64,000 bases of DNA from Cannabis sativa (lineage: Eukaryota; Streptophyta; Magnoliopsida; Rosales; Cannabaceae). This document shows positions 1 through 9,696 of this stretch, piece by piece. Within the stretch, counting starts at the first letter, position 1; each line of letters begins with the position of its first letter. The notes under the pieces were generated by a model, which was given only the letters and a program-made list of their open reading frames with translations, made no database searches and had not been told where the DNA came from. Location: the NCBI RefSeq assembly GCF_029168945.1, contig NC_083602.1:26275323-26339322 (forward strand), read 5' to 3'. The position numbers and the translations under genes are program-made.

Positions 1-879
1 GAAACTATATATAGAGTTGTTGTTGGCTCAAAGCTACCTATATAGAGAAAACATATATTTATAAGGTCAAAATATTTAAAATTAGGGTTTAGAATTTTAA
101 TAAAATTAAAGCTTAACACCATCTTCAATGTGAAATGAAATTTGACACAACATTAATTACTAAACTATCAAAACAATTTAGATGAACAAAAGCAGTATAT
201 ATATGAACTACAACTAAAAATTCAATTTTTTTTTTTTTTGACGTGAACTAAAAATTCGATAAGTTATAATTGTGAAAAACCAATTAATTATAATAATGGA
301 CATTATAAAATACAGCAAGAAAAATCATAAAGTCTAAGACTTTAAACCAATGATTGTTTATTATAACTAATGTTTCGAAAATAATAAGGCATATATCTCA
401 AATATTTCACAAGCTTAATTAATAAGTCAAAATATAATTGAGAAATATAATTACCGTAAAGAGAGAGAAGAAAAAATTAAGAGAAAGTGGCTTTGATTGA
501 ATAAATAAAACTATAAGTTGATCAATGATTAATTTTTTTTTTTGAGGGAGTTGATCAATGATTATTAATGACTCTTATAAATATATAGTGAAACAATATT
601 AGACATATGACTTTTAAAATTCTATAATCATAATTGAATTATAATTAAAAAATAAAAAGATGAATGATAATAATAAATTTTAAAACGTAAAATATCTTTT
701 TTCTACTTTCATATAATATATCTCTTTTTTATCTTTTTTTTAAACGATATTTTAAATTCTAATTTAATTAAATAATATATTTTAGTGGCTTTTTCATTTT
801 TAAATTCATTTATAAGATAATTATATAATTAAGTAGGGGATAATTTTGGAAATTGGTTTTATTGACGATACATTAATAC
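1..879. other. AT-rich intergenic DNA, no gene seen
   Basis: Very AT-rich sequence with homopolymer runs and no reading frame longer than chance. No splice-supported exon, tRNA fold or recognisable transposon end was found. Confidence 0.6.
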
Positions 880-1286
880 TTTTATTTGCACCCCACCAAA
901 TTAAAAATACACCCCATTATTAAACAAAATATAAACTTAAATAATTTTTAAAAATTGCTCTTGATATTTTTTTTAAAAAATTTTTTCTCACATTATTTTA
1001 TGTTAATTTTAATACTTATTTTGATTTTATTTTCATAATTTTTTTTAACTCATGTATATATATATTTTTTATTTTTTACTAAGAAAATCTCATAAAAAAA
1101 TATTTTAATTTTTTTGTCATAATATTTAAAATATAATTTAATTTTATTTGATAGATATATTTTTTAAGTTTATGAATTTGAAGAAAAAAGTTGAAAAAAT
1201 TTATTATAACTAAAGATATAAATTTTATATTAAATTAAAATTATTAAAAAGGGGTGCCTTTAAAAAATTTTGGGGTGTAAATAAAA
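880..1286. mobile_element. MITE-like element with inverted ends
   Basis: The left end reads tttatttgcacccc followed by a second aaaaatacacccc block. The right end (ggggtgtaaataaaa, preceded by ggggtgcctttaa) is its reverse complement with a few changes, so about 40 bp at each end pair up around an AT-rich core of about 330 bp. No coding capacity. I found no convincing target-site duplication, so the superfamily is not assigned. Confidence 0.4.
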
Positions 1287-1574
1287 TTTCCCTATATATA
1301 TATTATCTCTCCAAATATAAATATACACAAAAATAGAAATATGATCAATTCCATTTCGACAAAAAAATCTGAATTTATTTAACTTTATCCTACAATAATA
1401 TAATATCTTTTCCTTTTAAAAAAAAAAACGGAATATCTTTTTTGTTTTTTGAATAATTAATAGATCTTTTTTATATATATAAAATACAAGTTTAAACCTA
1501 ATTTATTATTGTCTTTTATTTTTATTCTAATTCAGTTATAATTATAATTTTAAATATTTTACTATATAAGTGGA

Positions 1575-1868
1575 ATGAAGCAAACAATATTAATTAACAT
1601 AATATTCTTCTATACGTACCCAACTATAGCTATGGAAAATCCTCCTTTTTCTTCTTCTAAATCTAATAATAATAGTAATAATACTATGTCGTTTGGTGGT
1701 TGGAGAGGTTCAATGAAGGTAAAGCTTTGGAATTCATGGGAGTGGAACTCGGTCAAGAAAACTATTTATCAAGATTTTAAGAGGAGCGTCGAACATAACA
1801 TAACGAAGAAGGTCTCTTATAATTCGGATCACGATATGTATTGGTTAAGTTTGCACATTCTAGATTAA
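1575..1868 (+). CDS. Small hypothetical protein (97 aa), doubtful
   Basis: Not recognised. The frame starts at ATG 1575 and ends at TAA 1868. The first ~20 residues are hydrophobic (MKQTILINIIFFYTYPTIA) and could be a signal peptide. A serine/asparagine-rich stretch follows, then a tryptophan-rich, basic segment (MSFGGWRGSMKVKLWNSWEW). Base composition is visibly less AT-rich than the flanks over about 1690-1860, which mildly favours past coding. A TATA-like ttatatatataaa lies about 100 bp upstream. It may be a real small secreted peptide gene, a fragment, or chance. Confidence 0.22.
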   Translation: MKQTILINIIFFYTYPTIAMENPPFSSSKSNNNSNNTMSFGGWRGSMKVKLWNSWEWNSVKKTIYQDFKRSVEHNITKKVSYNSDHDMYWLSLHILD

Positions 1869-2309
1869 TTTTGTATGACTTACTATGGACTATAAAATAT
1901 TTTAAAATGGTTAGATTTAGTTTTTGATCAATTTGTAATTTTTATGAATTTACTTTAATTTTTATGATTAATAAATTAAAAAATAAAAGTATTATCAAAC
2001 GTCCTTTTAGTAAACCAGTTTTAAGACTAATTGAAAAATAAAAAGGAGCTAACTAATTTTTTTAGAATTTTAATTGTGTTTTTATTTGAGGTTAGTAATT
2101 TTTATGTGGAAAGAGATTGTTCAATGCAAAATTTTAGCATACTGATGCACTTGAAATATGGAAATTAAAATTCCATAATAGAATTTTGATAATTTGGATC
2201 AATATAAATATAATACTCTTAAAGACAGCTCTTCGTTCCAATAGAAGAAAAGTATAATCCTCTCTCTATCACTATATATTTATACAAATAAGCTGATCCT
2301 AGTCAGGAC
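1869..2309. other. AT-rich intergenic DNA, nothing seen
   Basis: No ORF, repeat or RNA signal of note between the doubtful small ORF and the hAT-like element. Confidence 0.5.
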
Positions 2310-3611
2310 CAGGGCCGGCCCAAGAGTGGGGCAACCGGGGCCTCGGCCCTAGGCCTCGTAATTTTGGAGGCCCAAAATTAAAAAAAATGACATGTTATAC
2401 ATATAATAAGAAAATACATTACTTTTACAAAGTATTATCTTGTTAGTATATTAAAGGTAGCACAAATGGTTAGACTACTTTTATACAAGTAAGAGATCTC
2501 GTGTTTGACACTTGCTGTGTGCATTTTTCAAATAGAAATTTTATAGCATTTATTCTCTACTTGGTTCTATATTTCATTAATACTATATGTTTATGTTCAT
2601 AACAGTAGTTCAAATTTAAAAAAAAAAAAAAATTTAAAATATAAAGACAAAGAAGAATGTATATGCTAAATTATTTGTTAACGTAAAGTGTAAACTTATA
2701 TTTATTTATATATATATCTATCAATATAATATTGAAGATAGCATAAAATCTTCCATTGTAAATTTATTAAACATTTATAAAGTTATCTTATAAATTTAAA
2801 TTGATAGTTAATTTTATTTTATTTATTTAATTCATAGCATATATATTGAGATAATATGTACATAGATATTATTATAATTTTCAACTAGTTCTATTGTAAA
2901 CGAATTATTTAAATAGCAGTAACAATTTATAAAAAAAAACACAGACGGTGAAGAAATATTTATTTGTGTAAACGACTTAGAAATTTAAATTATTAGTGTC
3001 AAATTTTTATTTAAAATTACACATTTGATAGGTTTTTATATAATTTTTACAAATTATATGCCTTTTTTATTTTATTTTATTTTAAAAAAAGAGTATAAGA
3101 TAATTACTTATCCCATGTTATTCTAAATTTTTTTTCTTATAAATATATATATTTTTTCAATTTATGCCATCAGAATTTTTTTTTTTAAAAAAAGAATATA
3201 TATATTTTTTTATAGTACTTCGCCAAAAAAAAAAATTAATCATAAGAATAAAAACTACCTAAATTTTATCTAATATTTAGTTTTAGAATATAAAAAAAGA
3301 ACATTTAACAATACACTTAAAAACATACATTTTTTTTTTATAGATTTTTCACTTATTTATTTTTTTTTTGGGTAAAAAAATTTTGTTTTTGTGTATCAGC
3401 AACATAAAAGCAATGTTGTTTTAGAAACAACGAAAAATTAACATTTTATATTTTTGTAAAAAAAATTAAAATTCGTACAAACATAAAAAAAAATGTTAAT
3501 CCGAAATAATATAAACATTTTGTCATTTTTAATTAATGAAATAATTCATATAAAAAAGACCTATTATTTTAATATCGCCCTAGGCCTCTTAAAAGCTTGA
3601 GACGGCCGGAC
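2310..3611. mobile_element. hAT-like non-autonomous DNA element (probable)
   Basis: The left end is GC-rich (cagggccggcccaagag, then cctcggccctaggcctc). The right end (gccctaggcctcttaaaagc, then gagacggccgga) is an imperfect inverted copy, and the pair ggcctag/ctaggcc is well kept. Ends beginning CAGGGCCGGCCC are typical of plant hAT elements. The 1.2-kb interior is AT-rich with no transposase. No clean 8-bp target duplication could be read, so the outer limits are approximate. Confidence 0.4.
2458..2511 (+). promoter_or_regulatory. tRNA-like Pol III A-box and B-box pair
   Basis: tagcacaaatgg (2458-2469) resembles an A box and gtgtttgacac (2501-2511) a B box. The 31-bp gap matches the spacing in a tRNA gene. 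This is the layout of a tRNA-derived SINE head. It lies inside the hAT-like element, so it could be a nested SINE fragment or part of that family. The B box departs from GGTTCGANNCC, so activity is doubtful. Confidence 0.3.
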
Positions 3612-4630
3612 AATTTATTCCTATGAAGTAGTGTTAATAACAAAGAGGAAGTGCATAAGTTACTTTCCTCCTTTCTCTTTTATAAAGCTTATCTAGTTAT
3701 ATCTCATCACATTCTAAAATGTGTTTTCCTCTGGATTAATAGCCTAGAAATATATCGCCCACCTACAAATGATTTCTAATACTCTATTAAACCAAAGTTT
3801 GATTTATATATAGTTCTTTGCATTGTTTTATAAAACAGTTGTGGGACATTAATTATTAGTTCAAGAATCAAGAGTAATAGACCACAGTTACCTCACACTA
3901 TCTTGTATCTCAATACAAAAAAAAGCATTCCAAAAAAAACTCACCCGAAATTTTTTCAGAGAAATAAAGAAACAATAAATATAAAAAAGGAAGTGAGGGA
4001 AGGCAAGAAAACTTACCTCTAGAACCAGAGCAGAGGGAACCGACCAACAGAACAGAGAACAACCCATTACTTTAAGAGCATAGGATAGGAGCCCGTCAAA
4101 ATAAAGGAACTAACAGAATATATGTAATTATCAAAAAAAAAAAAAAAAACAGAATATATGTATCATAATCAACTCTGCCCCACTTGCTGGATTGGATCAT
4201 ATCCGACCCGGCTTATTTGGATTGGGTCTGATTTAATACGGCAACGAAAAAATAATTTTATATCTAAACTTATAATTTTTTTCTTAAATTCATTTTTTTT
4301 TAAAGAACTAATAATGCATACAACCAATTCGAAGTACTCTTCTCATGTTATCTTATTATGGAAGTATTAATTTATATCTAATTGTAAGATGTTATTAGAA
4401 AGAGTTGTGTGATGTTTCTATTATATTTATTAGGCGGTTTGTAAGTAGCGTTACTCACTTTCTAGCTTGTGCATTTTTTTTGTCATGGATCGCATTCTTA
4501 GGAGTAAGAATGTTTTTCTTGTAAATTTCTTCATGTAATCTTAAATGATTGCAATTAATAAAATTAATTGATAAATTCTTCAAAAAAAAAAATAAAATAA
4601 AATAATGCATCAGAAATGACAAATAGCAAA
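3612..4630. other. Intergenic DNA, nothing assigned
   Basis: Mixed AT-rich DNA with a poly-A run near 4133-4150. The short frames here lack family features. The right edge is the left copy of the LINE-type target-site duplication. Confidence 0.5.
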
Positions 4631-4649
4631 TTGTTAATTTTGTATTCTT
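4631..4649. repeat. Target-site duplication, left copy (19 bp)
   Basis: TTGTTAATTTTGTATTCTT is repeated exactly at 7330-7348. It brackets an insertion whose minus-strand 3' end is a poly(A) tract, as expected for target-primed reverse transcription. Confidence 0.85.
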
Positions 4650-4685
4650 TTTTTTTTTTTTTTTTGACAAAGTGATTAAAATCAC

Positions 4686-4905
4686 TCATGAATTTACGAC
4701 ACCCACGTCCGCCACCGGCGCTGGAACCTCCTCGAACCAGGATAGCTTATCGTCTAACCGCAGAGCATGCTTTGCCAACCATAGGCTGCTAAAATCTTAG
4801 AGCGAGCCCCATGGGACAAAACTGCCCCCGGAAATTTAGACAATAAAGCTATAACATCTTTCAACAACGCTCCCAACTCAATAAAATACTAAAGTTCCAC
4901 CTGAA
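4686..4905 (-). pseudogene. LINE RNase H C-terminal fragment
   Basis: The minus-strand translation contains LAKHALRLDDKLSWFEEVPAP, the usual ending of plant LINE/RVT_3 RNase H domains (the AHxLAK helix, then xWxEExPxxV), and terminates at TGA 4686-4688. The upstream half (LLSKFPGAVLSHGARSKILA) is in another frame, with a 1-bp shift near 4775-4780, and a TAG lies just after the segment start. Only about 70 codons remain, so it cannot encode a polymerase. It identifies the machinery family of the surrounding insertion. Confidence 0.65.
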
Positions 4906-7329
4906 AAAGTATCAAAAAAAGAATAAAACTTTAATTAGAAAACTATTCAAACTGAATAGAATCAACCAACCACCAAGACTAAGCAACTAGATCTCCCTAT
5001 AAAATACTAGAACTAGCCAAAGGGTACTTAACAACTAAATTATAACATTCTACTTCATATCTTCATAGGATCCATATTCCATACCTTTACCCTTTTAAAA
5101 ATAAACATAAATAAAAATTTTCTTTTAATACCCATTATTCTTTAAATATTCAAAATATTATATACTAATTATTTCATTTTATCTCTTAAAAATATTATTT
5201 ATTTTTAGACTAAAATATGTCAAAATCCTTGATATGTCAAATTGTTTATTATTTTATTTATAGCCTAAAACATGGTATCTATAATCTTTATTCAGCCTAA
5301 ATTAAACCAAAATTGTATTAATATCCTTAAAACTTAAGATTGCACTCTTCACATTCAAAAATATATTTTTCCTAATACCACTTAATCATACATTTAATTA
5401 ATAATATTAAATTAATATTAATTAATCCAATTCGGTATTATGACATAATGCTTCCTTATTTATTATTTAAAAAGATGACCTCCTAATTATTATATCATTC
5501 AAATTATTATAAAAACCATTCATATTAGTATCTTCCTATACAACTAATAAGGCAATAATCTCAATACTTCATTAGCATTTACTTCCCATTTATTTCAATA
5601 TCTTCCCAAAAATAAAAATAAAATAAAACAAAATATTCTCAATTCACAATAAATGTCCTTACCTCCAATTAATTACAAAATCCCACATTTATAATTTATA
5701 TATCAAAATTAATATTATATTATTTATAATATTATCTCATCTATAATAAACTCATATTTATAAATTATATACCTAAAATTAATGTTATGTTATCCATAAT
5801 AAACTAATAAGGCAATAATTTCATAATTACATACCATAATTGTTAGCTATTAAATTTTATAAAATTTTATAATTAATGATATCTTGTAATTTTAACAAAA
5901 TTACCCTAAATAATTAGGGACCATCCATAAATCAGGCGGGAAAACCTTAAAAAGCTTTAAAGCCATAAACAATGGCGCAGCTCATCCATCAAATTTGTAC
6001 TTCCATAAAAAAAACTAATGCCACTCATCCAGAAATTATTTAAAAATACAAATAATGTAATAATTTTGGTACATTCCCATAATATTGAGAACAAATTAAA
6101 ATTCTATAATAATTTGACTTCCCAAATATATCAGAAGCAATATATTCTCATTAGACCATTAATGTTCCCACCTCCATTTATTACAAGATCCTCAAAATTC
6201 TTATTCTTCAATTTATTTAATTAATTATAATATTAGAATCTGAATACTAAATTCTAAACACGAAAATTCCTAAAAAATATAAACCAAAATATATCTAATA
6301 GGAATTAGCGTTTAAAGTAAACACTCTTAAACTTTATTTCAGTTTAAAATATTCTTTAAATCATACCTCAACCAAAATAATCATTTTATTCCGACTAATA
6401 AATCTTTATAGTGCATAACTTTAACATTAAAATATTATTCTGTCAAAATTTTCTTATACATTCAATACAAAAAACGTGAAAACTTAAACAAACTACCTTA
6501 AATAATTAGGGGCCCAACCATACAATAGGTGTTAAAGCCTTGTAAGGCGCTAAAGCCATAAATAATGGCGCAAAATAGAACAAAATCAATATAAAATAAA
6601 CCTATAACAAAATTAACAGTATATCCCATTATACCAGCTCACCCAAAAAAGAACAAAATCAATAACAAACAACAAGATGAAATCAACTATCCACCATTTC
6701 AGCCTTCAACCAAACACAACACTGACCGAGATCTCCCAGGCTCAAAACTAAATTTAAAAAAATTTAACTCAAAAACTTCATCACACTGTGCAAACATAAA
6801 TAATATAACTCAAAAATTTATAGGTCTTTCACTAACTCAAAAAGAAACCAGCATAAATTCCCAAACAAACCAACTACAAACAATCTTAATGAATCAAAAA
6901 CTAAAGGACTAGTGTTATCTAGATTCACATACTGTATGTATATACAATCTGTGGCACAAAAATGAAAATTAAAATAATATAAACTAGAGAAATAGTGTTA
7001 CTATATTTTAGAAATCCGTCTCCTATGGAGAAATTGGGGTCTCACGGGCCAAGAAAATTTAGGGGATTAAAGATTTTGGGTTCGAAAAGATATTTCTAAA
7101 ATTCATAACTCATATGAACATCTAAAAAGAATGGAAGATTTAATTCAAAAACAAAAAAGAAACTCACCTCATAATCGAGTTTTCAATCCAATCCAAAAGA
7201 GGATCTGAGATATCATTCAGATCTGATCTTTTGTTTTCACTATATTTCTTCTGCTTAACATTCCTCTTTCATAAATTAATAAAAATTTTAAGCGTGAATG
7301 AAACCCAAGACTCACACGTAACATCTATC
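4906..7329 (-). other. Non-coding body of the LINE-type insertion
   Basis: AT-rich, no long ORF. Two diverged direct repeats (about 5902-5985 and 6494-6580) share the pattern aataattagg, then ccataaa-aatggcgca. Read on the minus strand, the 3' end of this stretch is cttttttcag directly before the RNase H fragment, and a GAG/GTGAGT match to a splice donor lies near 7165. The whole could therefore be an unspliced intron between a short 5' exon and the RNase H tail. That is inference. Confidence 0.4.
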
Positions 7330-7348
7330 TTGTTAATTTTGTATTCTT
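7330..7348. repeat. Target-site duplication, right copy (19 bp)
   Basis: Exact copy of 4631-4649, marking the 5' end of the retrocopy. Confidence 0.85.
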
Positions 7349-7911
7349 AATACACTTAAATAATCATTTTATTGGTGATTGTTGCCACTTTTAATAAAAT
7401 TATTATTTTATTCACAAAGGAGCCACTACAACAAGCTCTCAATCTTGACATCATTGATTTATTTTCTTTTAATATTTGCCAAAATCAATAAGAAGGAAAG
7501 AGAATATTAAATTTTTTACACTAAAAAAGTAATTTTACTTTAGAAAAATTAAAAAATTTACCAAATTTTTAAAATCCATCACTAGTATTATCATCAATTA
7601 TAATGTAGTATAATGATTACATGAAATAAATCTTCTAAAAAAAATTACATGAAATTAACTATAAACTTTTCATATATCCTAATCTTCAAGATTTACTGTG
7701 TACAACTCCTGTAAAAGAACAAATGAGTCAATAATAAAAGTATAATTTAATAATTAATAAATTTTAAAATGAAAATAATTACCATATTCAGATTTACGTC
7801 ATTATCTTGATCATTTACGGTGATTAGTTTAGTTGTTGTGTCTGTAAAAAAAAATTATCAAAATAATATAGCAAAATTTTGTTAATTAATGTATAGATTT
7901 ACATAGATAAA
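7349..7911. other. AT-rich DNA beside a hAT gene remnant
   Basis: No ORF or structured repeat is clear. On the minus strand it lies just downstream of a hAT transposase C-terminus and may be that gene's 3' flank. Confidence 0.4.
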
Positions 7912-7957
7912 TAAATATACATTGTTTGTCAATTGCCAACCAATTTTGAGTACATAC
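7912..7957 (-). pseudogene. hAT transposase C-terminus, distal part
   Basis: The minus-strand translation continues the hAT dimerisation domain from 20141-20222: VCTQNWL followed by AIDKQ. CxQNWL closing a TLEAL helix is the hallmark end of plant hATC domains. The coding frame is uninterrupted if the 12.2-kb LTR element and one copy of its 5-bp duplication are ignored. The remaining gene upstream is not recognisable, so this is a broken remnant. Confidence 0.6.
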
Positions 7958-8704
7958 TGTTGACCGAGGTTTTCGGCAACCAATAAAATAATAAAAGATT
8001 AAAGAGCTGTAAGAAATTAAGAGAAGGATTTTTACGTGGTTGGGGCATTAATGAGCCTTAGTCCACGAGTCTGTATATTTATGAGTGTCTTTAATACAGA
8101 GAATTGTTCTTGGTGAGTATTTACTCTTCTTGCACTTATGCAACCCAAAATTCTCGACCCCATTAATGAGCTTTGAGGGGGTATTTATAGTGTTTTTGGT
8201 GGGGTGATTTCCAGAATTATAGTACATGTATTTCTGTAACTATCAATAAAGTTGGGTGTTCCCAATGAATATACCATGGGTAATGCATGGTCAAATCCCT
8301 AAGTGCTGTAGGGATTTTACGTGGAATGTCCTTATTGCCTTTTGACTGATGTGACTCTTCACAGTGTAGCCGTCAATAGACTTAAGTGATCATAGCCTTG
8401 TAGGTGCAGATTGGGGGTTGTGTCGTCAGACTTTATTGCGTGTGGCAGTTGCAACACGTTTCCTCCCATGCGGCATTAAATGCAAGATGACTGCTCAGGG
8501 GAAGCCTGACACCTCGCGGAGATGCTTTGATCCCACTTAGGCCTCCGGGAGCATAAGAGACTTCGCATGCCTTCTCCGGGAGGCAGATCCCGGATGACGC
8601 CAGCCTTTATAAAGACTTAGCTAATAATTTGAGTGTTAAGATCTTTTGGTCCACGTGTCCCTGTCTGGTTGGTCCACGTATATTAGGCAAAATCAGGGGC
8701 AACA
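7958..8704 (-). repeat. Tat element 3' LTR
   Basis: 747 bp, beginning TGTTGCCCC and ending TCAACA on the minus strand. It keeps an intact TATAAATA at 8182-8189 and the LTR-type block actcgtggactaaggctca with aaccacgtaaaaa downstream. Confidence 0.93.
8182..8189 (-). promoter_or_regulatory. TATA box of the 3' LTR
   Basis: cactataaatacccc on the minus strand, about 85 bp upstream of the conserved actcgtggactaagg block. The equivalent place in the 5' LTR (19614-19620) reads TATAATA, one A shorter. Confidence 0.6.
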
Positions 8705-8716
8705 TTTACCCCCCAA
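8705..8716 (-). promoter_or_regulatory. Polypurine tract of the Tat element
   Basis: The minus strand reads cttggggggtaaa immediately before the 3' LTR, a G-rich purine run in the place where plus-strand priming occurs. It lies in one arm of a perfect 11-bp inverted repeat (caagccttgtt / aacaaggcttg, 8714-8748). Confidence 0.65.
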
Positions 8717-9035
8717 GCCTTGTTTATTTAAAAAATGAACAAGGCTTGTTCAGCTGCCTCCGGTTGGCTCCACGGTTTCTTGGCACGTGCTTCGAGCGCG
8801 TGAAGATGTATTTAATGATCATCATTACTGCAGCGATTCACTTTTTGCAGGTGTTGATTCGTTTCATGCCCATTAATTGATACGACGCATTAATGGGTGT
8901 CAGACGGATACTCAAACATTTCCACCGCCTTAATTACAAATCAATTGAGCCGTTGGATCTTGGGAATTTGAATCGTGCGCCTCCCCAGCCATTCGATTGG
9001 TAGGTGATTGCGCCTGTTCCACATGCATCTTGGCC

Positions 9036-9042
9036 TATAAAA
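9036..9042 (+). promoter_or_regulatory. TATA box of the antisense extra gene
   Basis: tggcctataaaagccacc is a strong plant TATA context on the plus strand. It lies between the polypurine tract and the antisense ORF and points into it. A cattcgattgg CAAT-like motif sits about 40 bp upstream. Transcription would start near 9065. Confidence 0.65.
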
Positions 9043-9230
9043 GCCACCATCCTTTCTTCATTTAGTTACTTTCATCCTTTCACCAAATTTCTTCGAATTT
9101 TCCAGAGAGAAAGAAAACCAGAAAACCAGAAAACCTTCAAACACTATAGGTTTCTTAATAACCTTCATTCGTTACTGTCAGTCAACATTTCTTCGTCGAC
9201 CAACAACAACTCCCAGTTCTAACACTTTAT

Positions 9231-9689
9231 GTAAGTTTTTCGCATCCCTCACTTTATTGTTTGTGTTCATGGTATGCTTTACTGTTCATCTGCTTTTCTG
9301 GGTTTAATGTTCGAGGTTTTTGGGAATTTTTTGCCTTGAGTTTTTGCGTAACACGTTTAGATTTCTCTTCTCTAGTGTTTGGGCCACTCTTATTTTGTAC
9401 ATTATATTTTTCAAATGCCCATCTGTTCTTTATGTGATGGCCTTCAAGGGTACAGAGAAGACTTTGTCTTTCTCGATTTTCACCCTTTCTCTTTCTTTTT
9501 CTTTCTTTGCTTATGTGTGATGTTATTATTTGTGAGATTCTTGCACCCGAATTTTTTCCAGGAAATCCTCCTAAGGCTTTCTTTTTGTCCCGAGAGGGCC
9601 TCTTTCCAGCGGTTAGGGGACCCCCATTCCCTTTTTTGATTTAGGGTTTGGTATGGGGCCTGACTGCTGGAATTTTAACTCTTTTTCAG
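9231..9689 (+). other. 5' UTR intron of the antisense extra gene
   Basis: Donor TTAT/GTAAGT at 9231 and acceptor aactctttttcag/aacc at 9689, with a T-rich interior. Splicing joins a ~170-nt leader to a sequence whose ATG (9697) is 7 nt after the junction. The second Tat element has the same acceptor-to-ATG arrangement (53023). Confidence 0.6.
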
Positions 9690-9696
9690 AACCAAA

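Larger units (their letters stand above)
4650..7329 (-). mobile_element. LINE-type retrocopy with poly(A) tail, 2.7 kb
   Basis: On the minus strand this unit ends in about 18 A residues (a T run at 4650-4665 on the plus strand) and is flanked by a perfect 19-bp direct repeat. Just inside the poly(A) lies the C-terminus of a LINE-type RNase H. The other ~2.4 kb toward its 5' end does not look like LINE ORF2. It may be a chimeric or intron-containing transcript that a LINE machinery copied, or a very degenerate 5' part. The perfect duplication suggests a fairly recent insertion. Confidence 0.72.

Noticed and set aside
4158..4370. 70-codon plus-strand frame
   Set aside because: Hydrophobic, AT-driven translation with no family features or promoter support.
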